Assembly (NCBI RefSeq): GCF_014489845.1
Contig: NZ_JABURY010000020.1
Span: 21,531 to 85,530 of the forward strand
DNA: 64,000 nucleotides
Reading direction: 5' to 3'
Origin: Frischella japonica
GTDB taxonomy: Bacteria; Pseudomonadota; Gammaproteobacteria; Enterobacterales; Orbaceae
The position numbers were made by a program, and so were the translations under genes. The notes beneath the pieces were generated by a model. The model worked only from the letters and a program-made list of their open reading frames with translations, did not search any database and was not told the origin of the DNA. Positions 10,436 through 20,916 of the stretch are shown in pieces. Each line of letters opens with the position of its first letter. Within the stretch, counting starts at the first letter, position 1.

Positions 10436-13400
10436 ATGATAATAATTAAAGAGCAATCGAATTTTGGTTTTTTAGCTGAACACGATCCACTGTTTGTCGA
10501 ATTAGCGTGTACAGCAGAGCGAGCATTTAGCAGTGATCCTAATACCACATTAATAAAATTACGGCAATTAGCTGAAGCAATGGCACAACATATTGCTGCC
10601 AAGGCTGGTATTGAATTTAATGAACGCACTTCTCAGTCTGATTTGTTGTATAAGATTAGTAATGAACTCAAATTGGAACCCATTATCCGTAATCTTTTTC
10701 ATACATTACGTATTGAAGGGAATAAAGCTACTCATCAATTTAAAACCAAGCACAAAGAAGCAAAAGATGGACTTTTAGTTGCTTACAAATTAGCGATATG
10801 GTTTCACCAATCTTTTAGTCAAGCTGGTGTGCAATTTAAACCAGGACCTTTCAAACCACTTGCTGATCCTAGCGAGCACTTGCGCAGTTTACAGTCAGAA
10901 ATCAGTAAACTTAAAATAGAACTAGAACAAGCCAATATTGAACTCAATTCCAGTCAACAATTTAATGAATTACTCGCTAAAGAAAAGACTGAATTTGAAA
11001 CCTTAGCGTTAAAAATGGATGAAGAGGCGCGATCCCTATCTCAACAGGCCCAAGAAAATGAGGCAATGTTACTCAAACAACAGAAAGAATATGAAATAAA
11101 GATTAAGGATTTACAACAAGCACTTGCTTTACAAGATGTAAAAGCTCAAAAAGTATCTCGTAATACAATAAGTAAGAAAGCTAAAAAAGCAAGTCAACAA
11201 ATAGAATTAAGCGAAGAACTCACACGAATTTTAATTGATATGCAGCTTATTGAAGCGGGTTGGCAAGCTGACACCGAACAGTTAAATTATAAAAAGGGTA
11301 CTCGCCCAGAAAAAAATAAATATTTAGCCATTGCCGAATGGCCGACAGAACATAAAGGCGAAAAAGGATGGGCTGATTATGTTTTATTTGCGGGATTAAC
11401 ACCAATTGCAGTTGTTGAAGCTAAGAAAAAGAATAAAAATGTTTCCGGAAAAATCGGTCAAGCTGAACGTTATAGTAAAGGCTTCCAAGTATTACCACCA
11501 TTGATTGGTGCCTGGGAACTTGAAAAAAGAACGATTGCTTGGCCTGATGAATCAGATTGCCACTACAAAATTCCTTTTGTTTATTCTTGTAATGGTCGTC
11601 CATACATTCAACAATTAGCTGAACAGTCAGGAACATGGTTTCGTGATGTTCGTGATGGCGCCAATTTAAAGCGTCCTTTATTATCTTTTCATTCGCCGCA
11701 AGGACTCTTAGATCTACTTAATCGTAGTCGAGAAAACGCTGAACAACAACTAAAACAAGAACCATTTGCCTATTTGCAATTAAGGGATTATCAAGAAAAA
11801 GCAATTGTTGCGACAGAAAATACCCTTTCCAAGGGGATACGAACCGCTTTACTTGCGATGGCAACAGGAACAGGTAAAACTCGCACAATTATAGGATTGA
11901 TGTACCGCTTTTTAAAAACTGAACGATTTAAACGAATTCTATTTTTAGTCGATCGTACCGCTTTAGGAAAACAAGCAATAGATTCCTTCAATGAAGCGCC
12001 ATTAGAACAAAACCTTACTTTATCTAAAATTTATAACTTAGCCGAGCTTGGTTCTATGGCTACTGAAGCTGAAACACGAATACAAGTGGCAACCGTGCAA
12101 GCAATGGTCAAACGCATTTTTATGAGCGATAATCCACCTTTAATCGATCAGTTTGATTGCATCATAATTGACGAGGCGCATCGTGGTTATACATTAGATC
12201 AAGAGATGACAGAAGGTGAGATGGCAATACGTGACGCCACGCAATATTTATCAAGTTATCGTCGAGTATTAGATTATTTTGATGCGGTAAAAATTGCGCT
12301 AACGGCAACACCCGCAAAACATACTAGCGATATTTTTGGTAAGCCTGTTTATATTTATTCATATCGAGAAGCTGTTGCCGATGACTGGTTAATTGATCAT
12401 GAACCGCCAATACGTTACCAAACTTTATTAACACAAAATGGTATTACGTTTACCAAAGGTGAAAAAGTCAGTGCCATCAATACGCAAACCGGTGAAGTTG
12501 AAACCGCTGAATTAGAAGATGAGCTTAATTTTGAAGTCGACGCGTTTAATCGTCGGGTTATAAATGAAAACTTTAACCGAGTAATTTGCGAACAATTGGT
12601 GAATGAACTCGATCCGTTTGGTGAAGAAAAAACATTAATCTTCTGTGCTACCGATCTACATGCAGATATGGTTAAACGCTTATTAGATGATGCATTTAAG
12701 AATCTCTATAATGGTGAATATAATCAAGCAGCTGTCGCTAAAATTACCGGGCAGAGTGATAAAGTTAATCAATTAATCAAACAATTTAAAAATGAACGCT
12801 ATCCAAATATAGCTATCACTGTTGATTTATTAACAACGGGTATTGATGTGCCTAAGATTTGTAATTTAGTCTTTATGCGCCGAGTCAAATCCCGTATCTT
12901 ATATGAACAAATGATTGGTCGCGCAACAAGACGATGTGATAGTATAGGTAAAACGGTATTTCGAATATATGATCCGGTTGATATTTATGCCGCACTAAAA
13001 GACGTTAATACTATGCAACCGTTAGTTAAAGATCCTAATATCCCCCTTGAACAATTAATTGAGGAACTAAGTGATCCTAAATTATTATCTAAAGCATTAC
13101 AAACACCTGGCGATATGGCGGGTGAAACTTATGCTGATGTAATTTTAAATCAATTAAATCAAAAATTAATGCGAATCTTGCGTAAGGCAGAGCAAAAAGC
13201 AGAAAATAAACCTGAATTAAGACAAAAGTTAGATGAATTACAAACCTTATGGGATGTTGAACCGAAAAAACTACATAATTATTTACATGAAATTGGTCCT
13301 GAATCTGCTGCGAATTTTATCAAACAACATCATGGGTTAATTAATCAATTAAATGAAGTCAATCGATTGCTAGGTAGTGAACGTTTACCACTCATTTCTC

Positions 13401-13957
13401 AACATGAAGATCATCTTCGAGAACGCTCGCAAAGTTATGGCTCTCACCAAAGACCCGAGGATTATTTAGACAGTTTTAATCATTTCATTCATAATCAATT
13501 AAATGAAAGTGCTGCGTTGTCTGTGGTTGTTAACCGCCCACGTGATTTAACCCGTGCGCAATTGAAAGAAGTTAAACTGTTATTGGATGGTGCAGGTTAT
13601 TCGGAAGCTAATTTACGCACTGCCGTACGCAATCAAACTAATCAAGATATTGCAGCGAGTATTATTGGTTATATCCGACGTGCTGCCTTGGGCGAACCAT
13701 TAATTCCTTTTGAACAACGTGTTAAACAAGCCATGCAACAAATCTACCAAAGCCATAGTTGGACACCGGCTCAACGCAATTGGTTAGATCGTTTAGCCAA
13801 ACAAATTATCTTTGAGATCGTTATTGATAAAGAATTTATTAATCAACGCTTTACTGATAGTGGTGGTGCTAAGCAGCTTGATAAAATATTGGGCAATCAA
13901 CTTGATACGGTATTAGATGAATTAAGCGAGGCTATTTGGTCAGCACTTACCGCATAA
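10436..13957 (+). CDS. hsdR: Type I restriction endonuclease subunit R (EcoEI-like HsdR)
   Basis: 1173 residues. The ATP-dependent translocase and nuclease subunit of a type I restriction complex. Order of parts: an N-terminal DUF4145-like helical domain (about 10-115), a coiled coil (150-240), the HsdR N-terminal nuclease domain with D...EAKKK (GWADYVLF...VVEAKKKN, about 305-330), then the superfamily 2 motor with MATGTGKTRT (Walker A, about 475), IIDEAHRGY (DEAH box, about 579), LTATPAKHT, TTGIDVP and QMIGRATRR (motif VI). The C-terminal 300 residues match the EcoEI-type R subunit C-terminus. Key residues are all present, so it should be active. hsdM starts 111 bp downstream. Confidence 0.95.
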   Translation: MIIIKEQSNFGFLAEHDPLFVELACTAERAFSSDPNTTLIKLRQLAEAMAQHIAAKAGIEFNERTSQSDLLYKISNELKLEPIIRNLFHTLRIEGNKATHQFKTKHKEAKDGLLVAYKLAIWFHQSFSQAGVQFKPGPFKPLADPSEHLRSLQSEISKLKIELEQANIELNSSQQFNELLAKEKTEFETLALKMDEEARSLSQQAQENEAMLLKQQKEYEIKIKDLQQALALQDVKAQKVSRNTISKKAKKASQQIELSEELTRILIDMQLIEAGWQADTEQLNYKKGTRPEKNKYLAIAEWPTEHKGEKGWADYVLFAGLTPIAVVEAKKKNKNVSGKIGQAERYSKGFQVLPPLIGAWELEKRTIAWPDESDCHYKIPFVYSCNGRPYIQQLAEQSGTWFRDVRDGANLKRPLLSFHSPQGLLDLLNRSRENAEQQLKQEPFAYLQLRDYQEKAIVATENTLSKGIRTALLAMATGTGKTRTIIGLMYRFLKTERFKRILFLVDRTALGKQAIDSFNEAPLEQNLTLSKIYNLAELGSMATEAETRIQVATVQAMVKRIFMSDNPPLIDQFDCIIIDEAHRGYTLDQEMTEGEMAIRDATQYLSSYRRVLDYFDAVKIALTATPAKHTSDIFGKPVYIYSYREAVADDWLIDHEPPIRYQTLLTQNGITFTKGEKVSAINTQTGEVETAELEDELNFEVDAFNRRVINENFNRVICEQLVNELDPFGEEKTLIFCATDLHADMVKRLLDDAFKNLYNGEYNQAAVAKITGQSDKVNQLIKQFKNERYPNIAITVDLLTTGIDVPKICNLVFMRRVKSRILYEQMIGRATRRCDSIGKTVFRIYDPVDIYAALKDVNTMQPLVKDPNIPLEQLIEELSDPKLLSKALQTPGDMAGETYADVILNQLNQKLMRILRKAEQKAENKPELRQKLDELQTLWDVEPKKLHNYLHEIGPESAANFIKQHHGLINQLNEVNRLLGSERLPLISQHEDHLRERSQSYGSHQRPEDYLDSFNHFIHNQLNESAALSVVVNRPRDLTRAQLKEVKLLLDGAGYSEANLRTAVRNQTNQDIAASIIGYIRRAALGEPLIPFEQRVKQAMQQIYQSHSWTPAQRNWLDRLAKQIIFEIVIDKEFINQRFTDSGGAKQLDKILGNQLDTVLDELSEAIWSALTA

Positions 13958-14068
13958 TATAGCAAAGTCACTTGAAGTTGCTAAAATATACATTTACTCT
14001 AATTCATAATGGCGATGAAAATACTGGTCTTGCCTATTAAGTATACGAGTATAAACTTGGGATAAAAA

Positions 14069-15670
14069 ATGACTAATAACAATATTGTACAAAAACTGTG
14101 GAATTTATGTGATGTATTGCGTGATGATGGTATTAACTATTCAGATTATGTAACTGAATTAGTACTTTTATTATTTATTAAGATGGTACATGAAAATACC
14201 GAAGCAGGGATTTTGCAAAAACATCCTTTACCTGTTGGGTGTCGTTGGACTAATCTCAATGATAAATCAGGTATTACCCTATTAAATGATTATAAAGCCA
14301 TGTTATTAGCCTTATCAACAGGTAAGCGTCAAGAAATCGATCCTGAAAATCCAGAACAATACATTGAAGTGACAGTACATAATGACCCATTAATAAGCGC
14401 CATTTATGCCGATGCACAAACTCGATTACGAGAACCACGCCATTTAGAGCAATTGATTAAAACATTAGATCAAATTGATTGGTTTAGTATTCAAAAGGAT
14501 GGGCTGGGTGATCTTTATGAAGGATTATTAGAAAAAAATGCCAATGAAACAAAATCCGGTGCTGGTCAGTATTTTACGCCAAGACCACTGATTAATTGTA
14601 TGGTGCGGTGTATTAAACCACAAATAAAACATATCATCCAAGATCCTGCTGCCGGAACGGCAGGATTTCTTGTCGCAGCAGATCAGTATTTACGGCAACA
14701 AACCAACGATTATTATGATCTTGATGCTAAAGATGCTGATTTTCAAAAAAACGAAGCGTTTATTGGTGTTGAATTAGTACCAAATACTCGTCGACTTGCC
14801 TTAATGAATTGTTTATTACACGGTATAGAAGGCGGTAATGATGGTGCAATTTTATTAGGCAATTCACTTGGTCAAGTTGGGCAAGACCTAAAACCTGCGG
14901 ATATTATTCTCGCTAATCCACCATTTGGTACCAGTAAAGGTGGCGATGCCAGTATTACTCGTAAAGATTTAACTTATGAGACCACCAACAAGCAATTAGC
15001 TTTTTTACAACATATTTACCGTAATTTAAAACCCGGTGGTCGCGCTGCCGTGGTATTGCCTGATAATGTATTGTTTGAAGCGGGTAAAGGGACTGATATT
15101 CGTCGCGATTTAATGAATAAATGTAATTTACATACAATACTACGCTTACCGACCGGGATTTTTTATGCCCAAGGTGTAAAAACCAATGTGCTATTTTTCA
15201 CTAAGGGCTCAGTAACAAACAAACTGCAACAAGAAAACTGTACGCAAAATGTTTGGGTTTATGATTTGCGTACCAATATGCCAAACTTTGGTAAACGTAC
15301 ACCATTTACTGAGCAATATTTACAACCATTTGAAACCGTTTATGGTATCAATCCCGACGGCACCAGCCCAAGACAGGAAGGTGAATGGTCATTCAATCCA
15401 GATGATATCAAAGCAAACTCGTCAGCCAGTCAAGAAAACTTAGACGTTAATAATCAACTAGCACAATCAAGATGGCGCTGTTTTAGCCGCGATTGGATTG
15501 CTGACACAAAACAGGATTCACTCGATATCAGTTGGTTAAAAGATAAAAATAGTGTGGATGCAACCAAACTCCCAGAACCAGCCATACTCGCCAAGCAAGC
15601 AAAAGATGAGTTAATAGTTGCTTTGGATAAGTTGGAGAGTTTGTTGAGTGCTTTGGGAGGGGGTATATAA
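14069..15670 (+). CDS. hsdM: Type I restriction-modification DNA methyltransferase subunit M
   Basis: 533 residues. With HsdS it methylates adenine in the target site and protects host DNA. An N-terminal HsdM helical domain (about 1-150) is followed by the N6-adenine methyltransferase fold: the SAM-binding motif DPAAGTAGFL near residue 192 and the catalytic NPPF near 283 (ILANPPFGTSKGG). The C-terminal tail ends in an alanine/leucine-rich helix, as expected for contact with HsdS. hsdS begins 2 bp after its stop codon, so the two are almost certainly co-translated. Confidence 0.95.
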   Translation: MTNNNIVQKLWNLCDVLRDDGINYSDYVTELVLLLFIKMVHENTEAGILQKHPLPVGCRWTNLNDKSGITLLNDYKAMLLALSTGKRQEIDPENPEQYIEVTVHNDPLISAIYADAQTRLREPRHLEQLIKTLDQIDWFSIQKDGLGDLYEGLLEKNANETKSGAGQYFTPRPLINCMVRCIKPQIKHIIQDPAAGTAGFLVAADQYLRQQTNDYYDLDAKDADFQKNEAFIGVELVPNTRRLALMNCLLHGIEGGNDGAILLGNSLGQVGQDLKPADIILANPPFGTSKGGDASITRKDLTYETTNKQLAFLQHIYRNLKPGGRAAVVLPDNVLFEAGKGTDIRRDLMNKCNLHTILRLPTGIFYAQGVKTNVLFFTKGSVTNKLQQENCTQNVWVYDLRTNMPNFGKRTPFTEQYLQPFETVYGINPDGTSPRQEGEWSFNPDDIKANSSASQENLDVNNQLAQSRWRCFSRDWIADTKQDSLDISWLKDKNSVDATKLPEPAILAKQAKDELIVALDKLESLLSALGGGI

Positions 15671-15672
15671 CA

Positions 15673-17064
15673 ATGGATTTATTAGAAACGAATTGGGCTA
15701 ATATAACTTTAGAAAAACTTTTCACACATATTATCGGTGGTGATTGGGGAAAAGACGAAAGTTATGAGGATGATGATTACAAGATGGTTTCTTGTATACG
15801 AGGATCCGAATTCAAAAACTGGAAAAATGATTATGGTTCAACCGCAGTCAGAAGAAAGATAAAATTATCAAGTTTAATGTCTCGTTGTTTAAATAATAAT
15901 GATATTTTACTCGAAATATCAGGTGGCGGACCAGATCAGCCTGTTGGTCGAACCGTGCTTATCACTCAATCTATTATTAATAACTTCCCTTACCCCGCGG
16001 TTTGTACTAATTTCTTACGTTTAATGAGACCAGTAAAGAATATTAGTGCTACATATCTGAATTATTATCTTAATAAATTTTATTTATCTGGGGAGGTAAC
16101 CAATTATCAAGGAGGAAGTAATAATCTTCGTAATCTTAAGTTCAAAGAATATTCAAAGATTAACATTCCAATTCCCTCAATAAATGAACAAAAAATCATA
16201 GCTGAAAAACTTGATTTATTACTAGCCCAAGTACAAGAAACAAAATCACGCCTTGAACAAATTCCCGAACTTTTAAAACAGTTTCGGCAGTCGGTGTTAT
16301 CGGATGCAGTGAGTGGTAAATTAACGGAAGAATGGCGAGAAAGTAAAAATCTAAATGATTGGAAAAATGGAATACTTAAAGATTTTATTAAAAAACCTTC
16401 ATATGGAACATCTACAAAATCTAAAAAAGTTGGTTCTGTTCCTGTTTTAAGAATGGGAAATCTTAAAAATGGGAATTTAGACTGGGCTGATTTAGTTTAT
16501 ACATCTGATCAAACAGAGATAGATAAGTATGAATTAATAGCCGGAGATGTATTATTTAATAGAACAAATAGTCCAGAGTTAGTAGGTAAAACTTCTATTT
16601 ATAGAGGTGAAAGAAAAGCTATTTATGCAGGATATTTAATTAAAATTCAGTGTTTAGATGATTTAAACCCTGAATATCTTAATTACAATTTGAATAGTCC
16701 AGAAGCAAAGCAATATTGTTATGAAGTCAAATCAGATGGAGTGAGTCAATCTAATATTAATGCACAAAAACTTGGCGAATATCCAATCCAAATTCCTTCA
16801 TTACAAGAACAAAACGAAATCGTCCGTCGTGTAGAACAATTATTTGCCTATGCTGATAAAATTGAACAACAGGTTAATACAGCTTTAGAAAAAGTGAATC
16901 ATTTACCGCAATCAATTTTAGCCAAAGCGTTTCGTGGTGAATTAACCGCACAATGGCGCGCTGAAAATGTTGATTTAATTACGGGTGAAAATTCAGCAGC
17001 ATCCTTACTTGAAAAAATTCAGGTTGAGCGCGCGCAAAACAATAAAAACAAAAAGAAAAAATAA
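15673..17064 (+). CDS. hsdS: Type I restriction-modification specificity subunit S
   Basis: 463 residues with the standard two-half layout: target-recognition domain 1 (about 1-165), a central conserved helix (EQKIIAEKLDLLLAQ through LPELL-like repeats to LSDAVSGKLTEEWR, about 170-220), target-recognition domain 2 (225-380) and the matching C-terminal helix (EQNEIVRRVEQLFAYADKIE to LAKAFRGELTAQWR). It sets the DNA sequence recognised by the complex; the two different recognition domains imply a bipartite asymmetric site that cannot be predicted here. A lysine-rich tail (KNKKKK) ends the protein, and the next gene starts at the base after the stop. Confidence 0.94.
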   Translation: MDLLETNWANITLEKLFTHIIGGDWGKDESYEDDDYKMVSCIRGSEFKNWKNDYGSTAVRRKIKLSSLMSRCLNNNDILLEISGGGPDQPVGRTVLITQSIINNFPYPAVCTNFLRLMRPVKNISATYLNYYLNKFYLSGEVTNYQGGSNNLRNLKFKEYSKINIPIPSINEQKIIAEKLDLLLAQVQETKSRLEQIPELLKQFRQSVLSDAVSGKLTEEWRESKNLNDWKNGILKDFIKKPSYGTSTKSKKVGSVPVLRMGNLKNGNLDWADLVYTSDQTEIDKYELIAGDVLFNRTNSPELVGKTSIYRGERKAIYAGYLIKIQCLDDLNPEYLNYNLNSPEAKQYCYEVKSDGVSQSNINAQKLGEYPIQIPSLQEQNEIVRRVEQLFAYADKIEQQVNTALEKVNHLPQSILAKAFRGELTAQWRAENVDLITGENSAASLLEKIQVERAQNNKNKKKK

Positions 17065-18810
17065 ATGCTTCAAGAACAAATTGATTTGCTGGAAATAATC
17101 ACCATTAAACAAAATAGTAACCCTGAAATCAACACATTGTTTAAAGGGTTATTATATTCACCTTGGCAATGCTCGAATAAATTAATCGATAAATATGTTA
17201 CTAAATCATTAGCAAAAATAGTAAAACGATATAAACAGTCTGTGTTACATTTTGTTTTTAATACAACTAAATTTAATTACTACCAAACTTATATTTGTGG
17301 AATTGATTTAGTGCTTAGTGATAGCAAAACAGGTGAAGAAGCAAATTTCTTAGCGCAATTAAATTTGTACAAAGAAGTAATTTCGGAAGATCTCGAAAAA
17401 GCTAACCTTAACTTTGATGAATTATCATCACAAGGGCAAGGTACATTAGTCGGTTTGTATATTTATGCGACCATCGCAGTATATGAGGTGGCGGGAATTA
17501 TACAACCTATCGATAATTCAAAACACTTTCATCTCAAAATTAAAAAATGTTATTTAGATGCTTATTTAATAAAACAGTTTAGAACTTTTTGCAATCAATA
17601 TAGTTGTATATCAGATTATTTAACTCTCTATGAATTAACCAAGGATTTAGGACTATCTCAATTACAAAAAAATAGTGAACCATTGAAAAGTATTACTAAC
17701 CATTTAGTCGATAAAACCTTATCCATTAATATCAAATATCTTGATACGCCGCTTTCTTATTCATTCCAACAACTTTTTAATCGAGCCCAACTGTTAACTT
17801 TTTTAACTTGCTTTTTAGTTGTTCATTGTTCAACACCAAATAAAATCGAATTAAAACCAGTCAACATTCATAATGTGGAAATTCTCAAAGCTGGGTTTAA
17901 TCAAAATGAAATTGACAACTTAATTGCCGATATTGACAATAGAACAGGATTTTATAATACAGTATTAGAAAGAACGGAGGTGAATGATTGGCTTAACTTA
18001 AAAAATTTCAATCTTTACTACATGTTCAATATTCACGCCAAATCATTGTTAGATAAAGCGTTAAGAGCACATCAAAAATGGTTTGAAATTAACTATTTAA
18101 TTCCTTATTTTCGCAAAGAGCTTGATCAAGAAAGATTTATCATTGGTCAAGGTTTCAAACGAACTAATAAATATCAAAATAGGATCGCTAATTATGATGT
18201 CGATGTTGTTATATATGATAAAAAAACAGATCTTATTTATTTTTGTCAATTAAAACACACGGTAAATTTTCTAACAACTAACTTTAGAAATGAACTAAAC
18301 ACATTTAGTAGTGAAATCCTTGAAAAAGGCGTTAATCAGTTAACCGCACTAAGGAAAATTATCAATGATGATTTAATCAAGCAGCAACTTATCACCGCAT
18401 TTCAAAATACTCCTTTAACAAAATCATATATAAGAAAAAATGATTTCTCTAAAAATAGTCGTTTTATATTAATTCATAATATGCAAGATTTCGATCTTTG
18501 TACAAAAAATAGCATAACCTTGTATGAATGGAACACCTTGCGTAACCTACTGAAAGGGAGTTGCATTTTTACAAAAATAGATAAAGATCACTATTATCGT
18601 GGTGAAAAAATAAAAGAATTGTCGATTGATTTGGCTGATCTAAATGCGGTAAAAGAACATAGCTATATGAATAATAATATTAATTCGAGCTTCAAAATTA
18701 GTAAAGAATACCTTGAGTTATCAATATATAGCCATTCACAAACCGTCATTTTCAACAAAATAATTATAAATAATATAAAATTAGATTGTATAGCTCCTTA
18801 TTTTAATTAG
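17065..18810 (+). CDS. Unrecognised fourth gene of the hsd operon; possible nuclease-like fold
   Basis: 581 residues, ATG directly after the hsdS stop, ending before the shared terminator at 18908, so it is transcribed with hsdRMS. I do not recognise the family. No membrane segment or signal peptide is evident. Around residues 373-400 the sequence RIANYDVDVVIYDKKTDLIY then FCQLKHTVNF resembles the core of PD-(D/E)xK nucleases (acidic pair on one strand, then Q-x-K on the next); a Q in place of E/D is known in Mrr-like members. The N-terminal 350 residues are helical and featureless. It could be an auxiliary restriction, anti-restriction or protective factor; that is inference from position only. 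A-T richness is somewhat higher than in hsdR. Confidence 0.7.
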   Translation: MLQEQIDLLEIITIKQNSNPEINTLFKGLLYSPWQCSNKLIDKYVTKSLAKIVKRYKQSVLHFVFNTTKFNYYQTYICGIDLVLSDSKTGEEANFLAQLNLYKEVISEDLEKANLNFDELSSQGQGTLVGLYIYATIAVYEVAGIIQPIDNSKHFHLKIKKCYLDAYLIKQFRTFCNQYSCISDYLTLYELTKDLGLSQLQKNSEPLKSITNHLVDKTLSINIKYLDTPLSYSFQQLFNRAQLLTFLTCFLVVHCSTPNKIELKPVNIHNVEILKAGFNQNEIDNLIADIDNRTGFYNTVLERTEVNDWLNLKNFNLYYMFNIHAKSLLDKALRAHQKWFEINYLIPYFRKELDQERFIIGQGFKRTNKYQNRIANYDVDVVIYDKKTDLIYFCQLKHTVNFLTTNFRNELNTFSSEILEKGVNQLTALRKIINDDLIKQQLITAFQNTPLTKSYIRKNDFSKNSRFILIHNMQDFDLCTKNSITLYEWNTLRNLLKGSCIFTKIDKDHYYRGEKIKELSIDLADLNAVKEHSYMNNNINSSFKISKEYLELSIYSHSQTVIFNKIIINNIKLDCIAPYFN

Positions 18811-18907
18811 TTATCAATAAATTTATGACTAGATATTTTATATTTCAAGCAGGTATCTAAAAAATCCTTCCTTGCTGAAGGAAAATCAACGTCAAAACAG
18901 CAAAATT

Positions 18908-18937
18908 AAACTACACCAACCTAAGTCGGTGTAGTTT
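18908..18937. terminator. Bidirectional terminator between the hsd operon and rtcB
   Basis: AAACTACACC (18908-18917) and GGTGTAGTTT (18928-18937) form a perfect 10-bp stem with a 10-nt loop, with A and T runs at its two ends. It lies between the convergent hsd operon (ends 18810) and rtcB (ends 18949) and can serve both. A weaker TCCTTC/GAAGGA hairpin lies shortly upstream, near 18866-18884. Confidence 0.75.
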
Positions 18938-18948
18938 TGACTTTATGG

Positions 18949-20345
18949 CTATACTTTAAACGTAATCCACGGTTTAAGTTTAACCACTGTTTGAATCAAA
19001 CCGGCGTTTTGTTGTGCTTCAATCACTGGTGTGATCGGTTTGTAGGCTGTGGGCGCCTCTTCACGTAGCCGTTCTTCTTTTAAGGTAATACATTGCCATG
19101 GCAAGTTGACCTTATCATATTCGACTTTTTTGCTACGCATAGCTTGTCGTCTTTCTGCTCGACCTGCACCGTGTGAGCAAGACCATAACCAATCTGCATT
19201 ACCTTTACCTACTGCCACATAAGAGTGATCACCCATCGAACCTGGGATTAAAGCTATCTGACCAGCATAAGCCGGCGTCGCTCCTTTACGATGAATATTC
19301 ATCTCATGTTCAGGCAAAATAATATTGTGCGAAATATCGACCACAAGTTGACTATCATCTTGATGAAAAATAGTTGAAAGCGATTTACGTATCAATTCGG
19401 TAATCACAATTCGATTAATCCAAGCATAACGCGCAGCAACGCCCATAGCTTGTAAATAGGCCTGTGCGTGACTATCTGTTAAACCAAACAATCCTGATTT
19501 TGGTTGCTTTTCATTAGTCGGCCATAAAGCTTTTGCTTTATCTTGCCAACGCTGACCAATGTAAAAACCAACATCACGCAATCCGGTGTGAATCATGACG
19601 ACGACACTATTTTTTTCAAGACCTAATTGATAAGCTAAATGTCGATCGATAATATCATCAACAATTTGTAACTCGACAAAATGGTTACCAGATCCGACAG
19701 TACCTAAACTCGCTGGGCGGATAATATCGCGCTTTTCAAAAAAGGCTTCAGGTGCATACTGACTATCTGCCTTAATTAAGTGATTACCCGATATTTTATT
19801 AAGCTCTGCGTGTAATCGTTCATAATTAACTGAATTCCATAAACCTTGCTGCGGTAACTCCGATAACCATGCTGCAAGACCTTGATCGAATAATGCTTGA
19901 AAAGATTGCGGAGTAACAGGTACATCGCGTTCATCTTGCAATAACACACGTTTTAATTGAGCAATAATTGTCGATTTTGTTCACACACCTGATCAAAGCT
20001 TAAACCGGTGGTAAAAAGCCGCATACCGCAATTAATATCAGTACCAATTGCTTCAGGAATAATTAAATCCTGCGTAGTTGCAACAATACTACCAACAGGC
20101 GCAACCGCACCTGGATGAAAATCGGGTGTAGCACGAGCCATGCAAACTTTCCCTACACTATTAGGGACGTTCACTGATGCAAAGTTCAGAAGCTGTTCTA
20201 CCGCTTTTTGCTCTAATGGCAATGGACTCGGTAACAAAATCTGAGCAGATGTATTTTCTTTATTTAAAGTATAAATATCATTATTAAAATGACTTTCAAT
20301 CCCAAGACGGGACAAACGTTTTTGTAAACGGGAAAATGTAGACAT
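18949..20345 (-). pseudogene. rtcB: RtcB-type RNA ligase, frameshifted
   Basis: RtcB joins 2',3'-cyclic phosphate or 3'-phosphate RNA ends to 5'-OH ends using GTP and Mn2+. Two adjacent frames together give a whole RtcB: the first (20345 to 19953) has the metal motif GTDINCGM and the FHPGA motif; the second (19947 to 18949) has GSGNHFVEL, MIHTGLRDVG, DISHNI, the PGSMGD motif and the active-site histidine in SHGAGR. All catalytic residues are present, but a single-base shift falls between QNRQLL and AQLKRVLLQDERD (about 19955-19975). The second frame has its own GTG near the junction. I chose the ATG at 20345 (AGGTGG 5 nt before it) over the GTG at 20354. It may be a pseudogene, a base-calling error or, less likely, recoding. 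Confidence 0.88.
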
Positions 20346-20916
20346 AATAGCCACCTAGAAAACAATAAAAAAGCGTCCCCTCAAATCGAGAAGATAATTA
20401 CTGTTTTCCTGCAGCAGCAATTAGTAGCCAACGCCACTAATCACGAGCTTGACATCACCAAACAACAAAATACCCAAGAGCTGGCGATCAAAAATGGGTT
20501 AAACAGCTTGATTTGCAATATCGACGGATAAAGTTGGTTTTCTATAGAAAAGCTAAGGGATTAATTTTAATGATTATAACCAACAAAAATTGAGGAACAA
20601 TCCTCGATATATATAAGAATATAGAAAACAATAATCATTTTCTTTAATAAAATTCAACCATTCATCTAAAGATAAGTTTGTAGTATCTATAAACTCTTTA
20701 TCTTTTAATTTTCCGTTCATTTAATTCCTTATCAAAATTAATAGAAAAAAAGTTATTTTATATTAGTGTTATAACTAAAAATATTCTAATTTATCTTTAA
20801 AACTATTATTAATAGTAGTAACAACTATCACTTTCTCAAAATATCATTTCTAATGCTTGTGCTTTGCCTTAGGTTATATTCGAGTATAATATTATATTTA
20901 ATATGAGAGTTTTTGA
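20346..20916. other. Intergenic region between rtcB and the type II restriction pair
   Basis: About 570 bp. On the plus strand the frame at 20400-20531 reads TVFLQQQLVANATNHELDIT and continues to a stop, a coding-like stretch without a start that looks like the tail of a lost gene. A small minus-strand ORF with a good ribosome binding site lies at 20574-20720 (listed separately). The promoter of the restriction gene must lie in the last 190 bp, which is very AT-rich. Confidence 0.45.
20574..20720 (-). CDS. Small ORF, 48 residues, unknown
   Basis: ATG at 20718-20720 with AAGGAA 4 nt upstream (minus strand), stop TAA at 20574-20576. The first half is charged (MNGKLKDKEFIDTTNLSLDE), the second half aromatic and hydrophobic (ending RGLFLNFCWL). 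It is divergent from the NgoPII-like restriction gene, where controller genes sometimes sit, but it shows no helix-turn-helix. It may instead be the truncated start of a longer lost gene such as an immunity protein. No family was recognised. Confidence 0.35.
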   Translation of the reverse strand: MNGKLKDKEFIDTTNLSLDEWLNFIKENDYCFLYSYIYRGLFLNFCWL

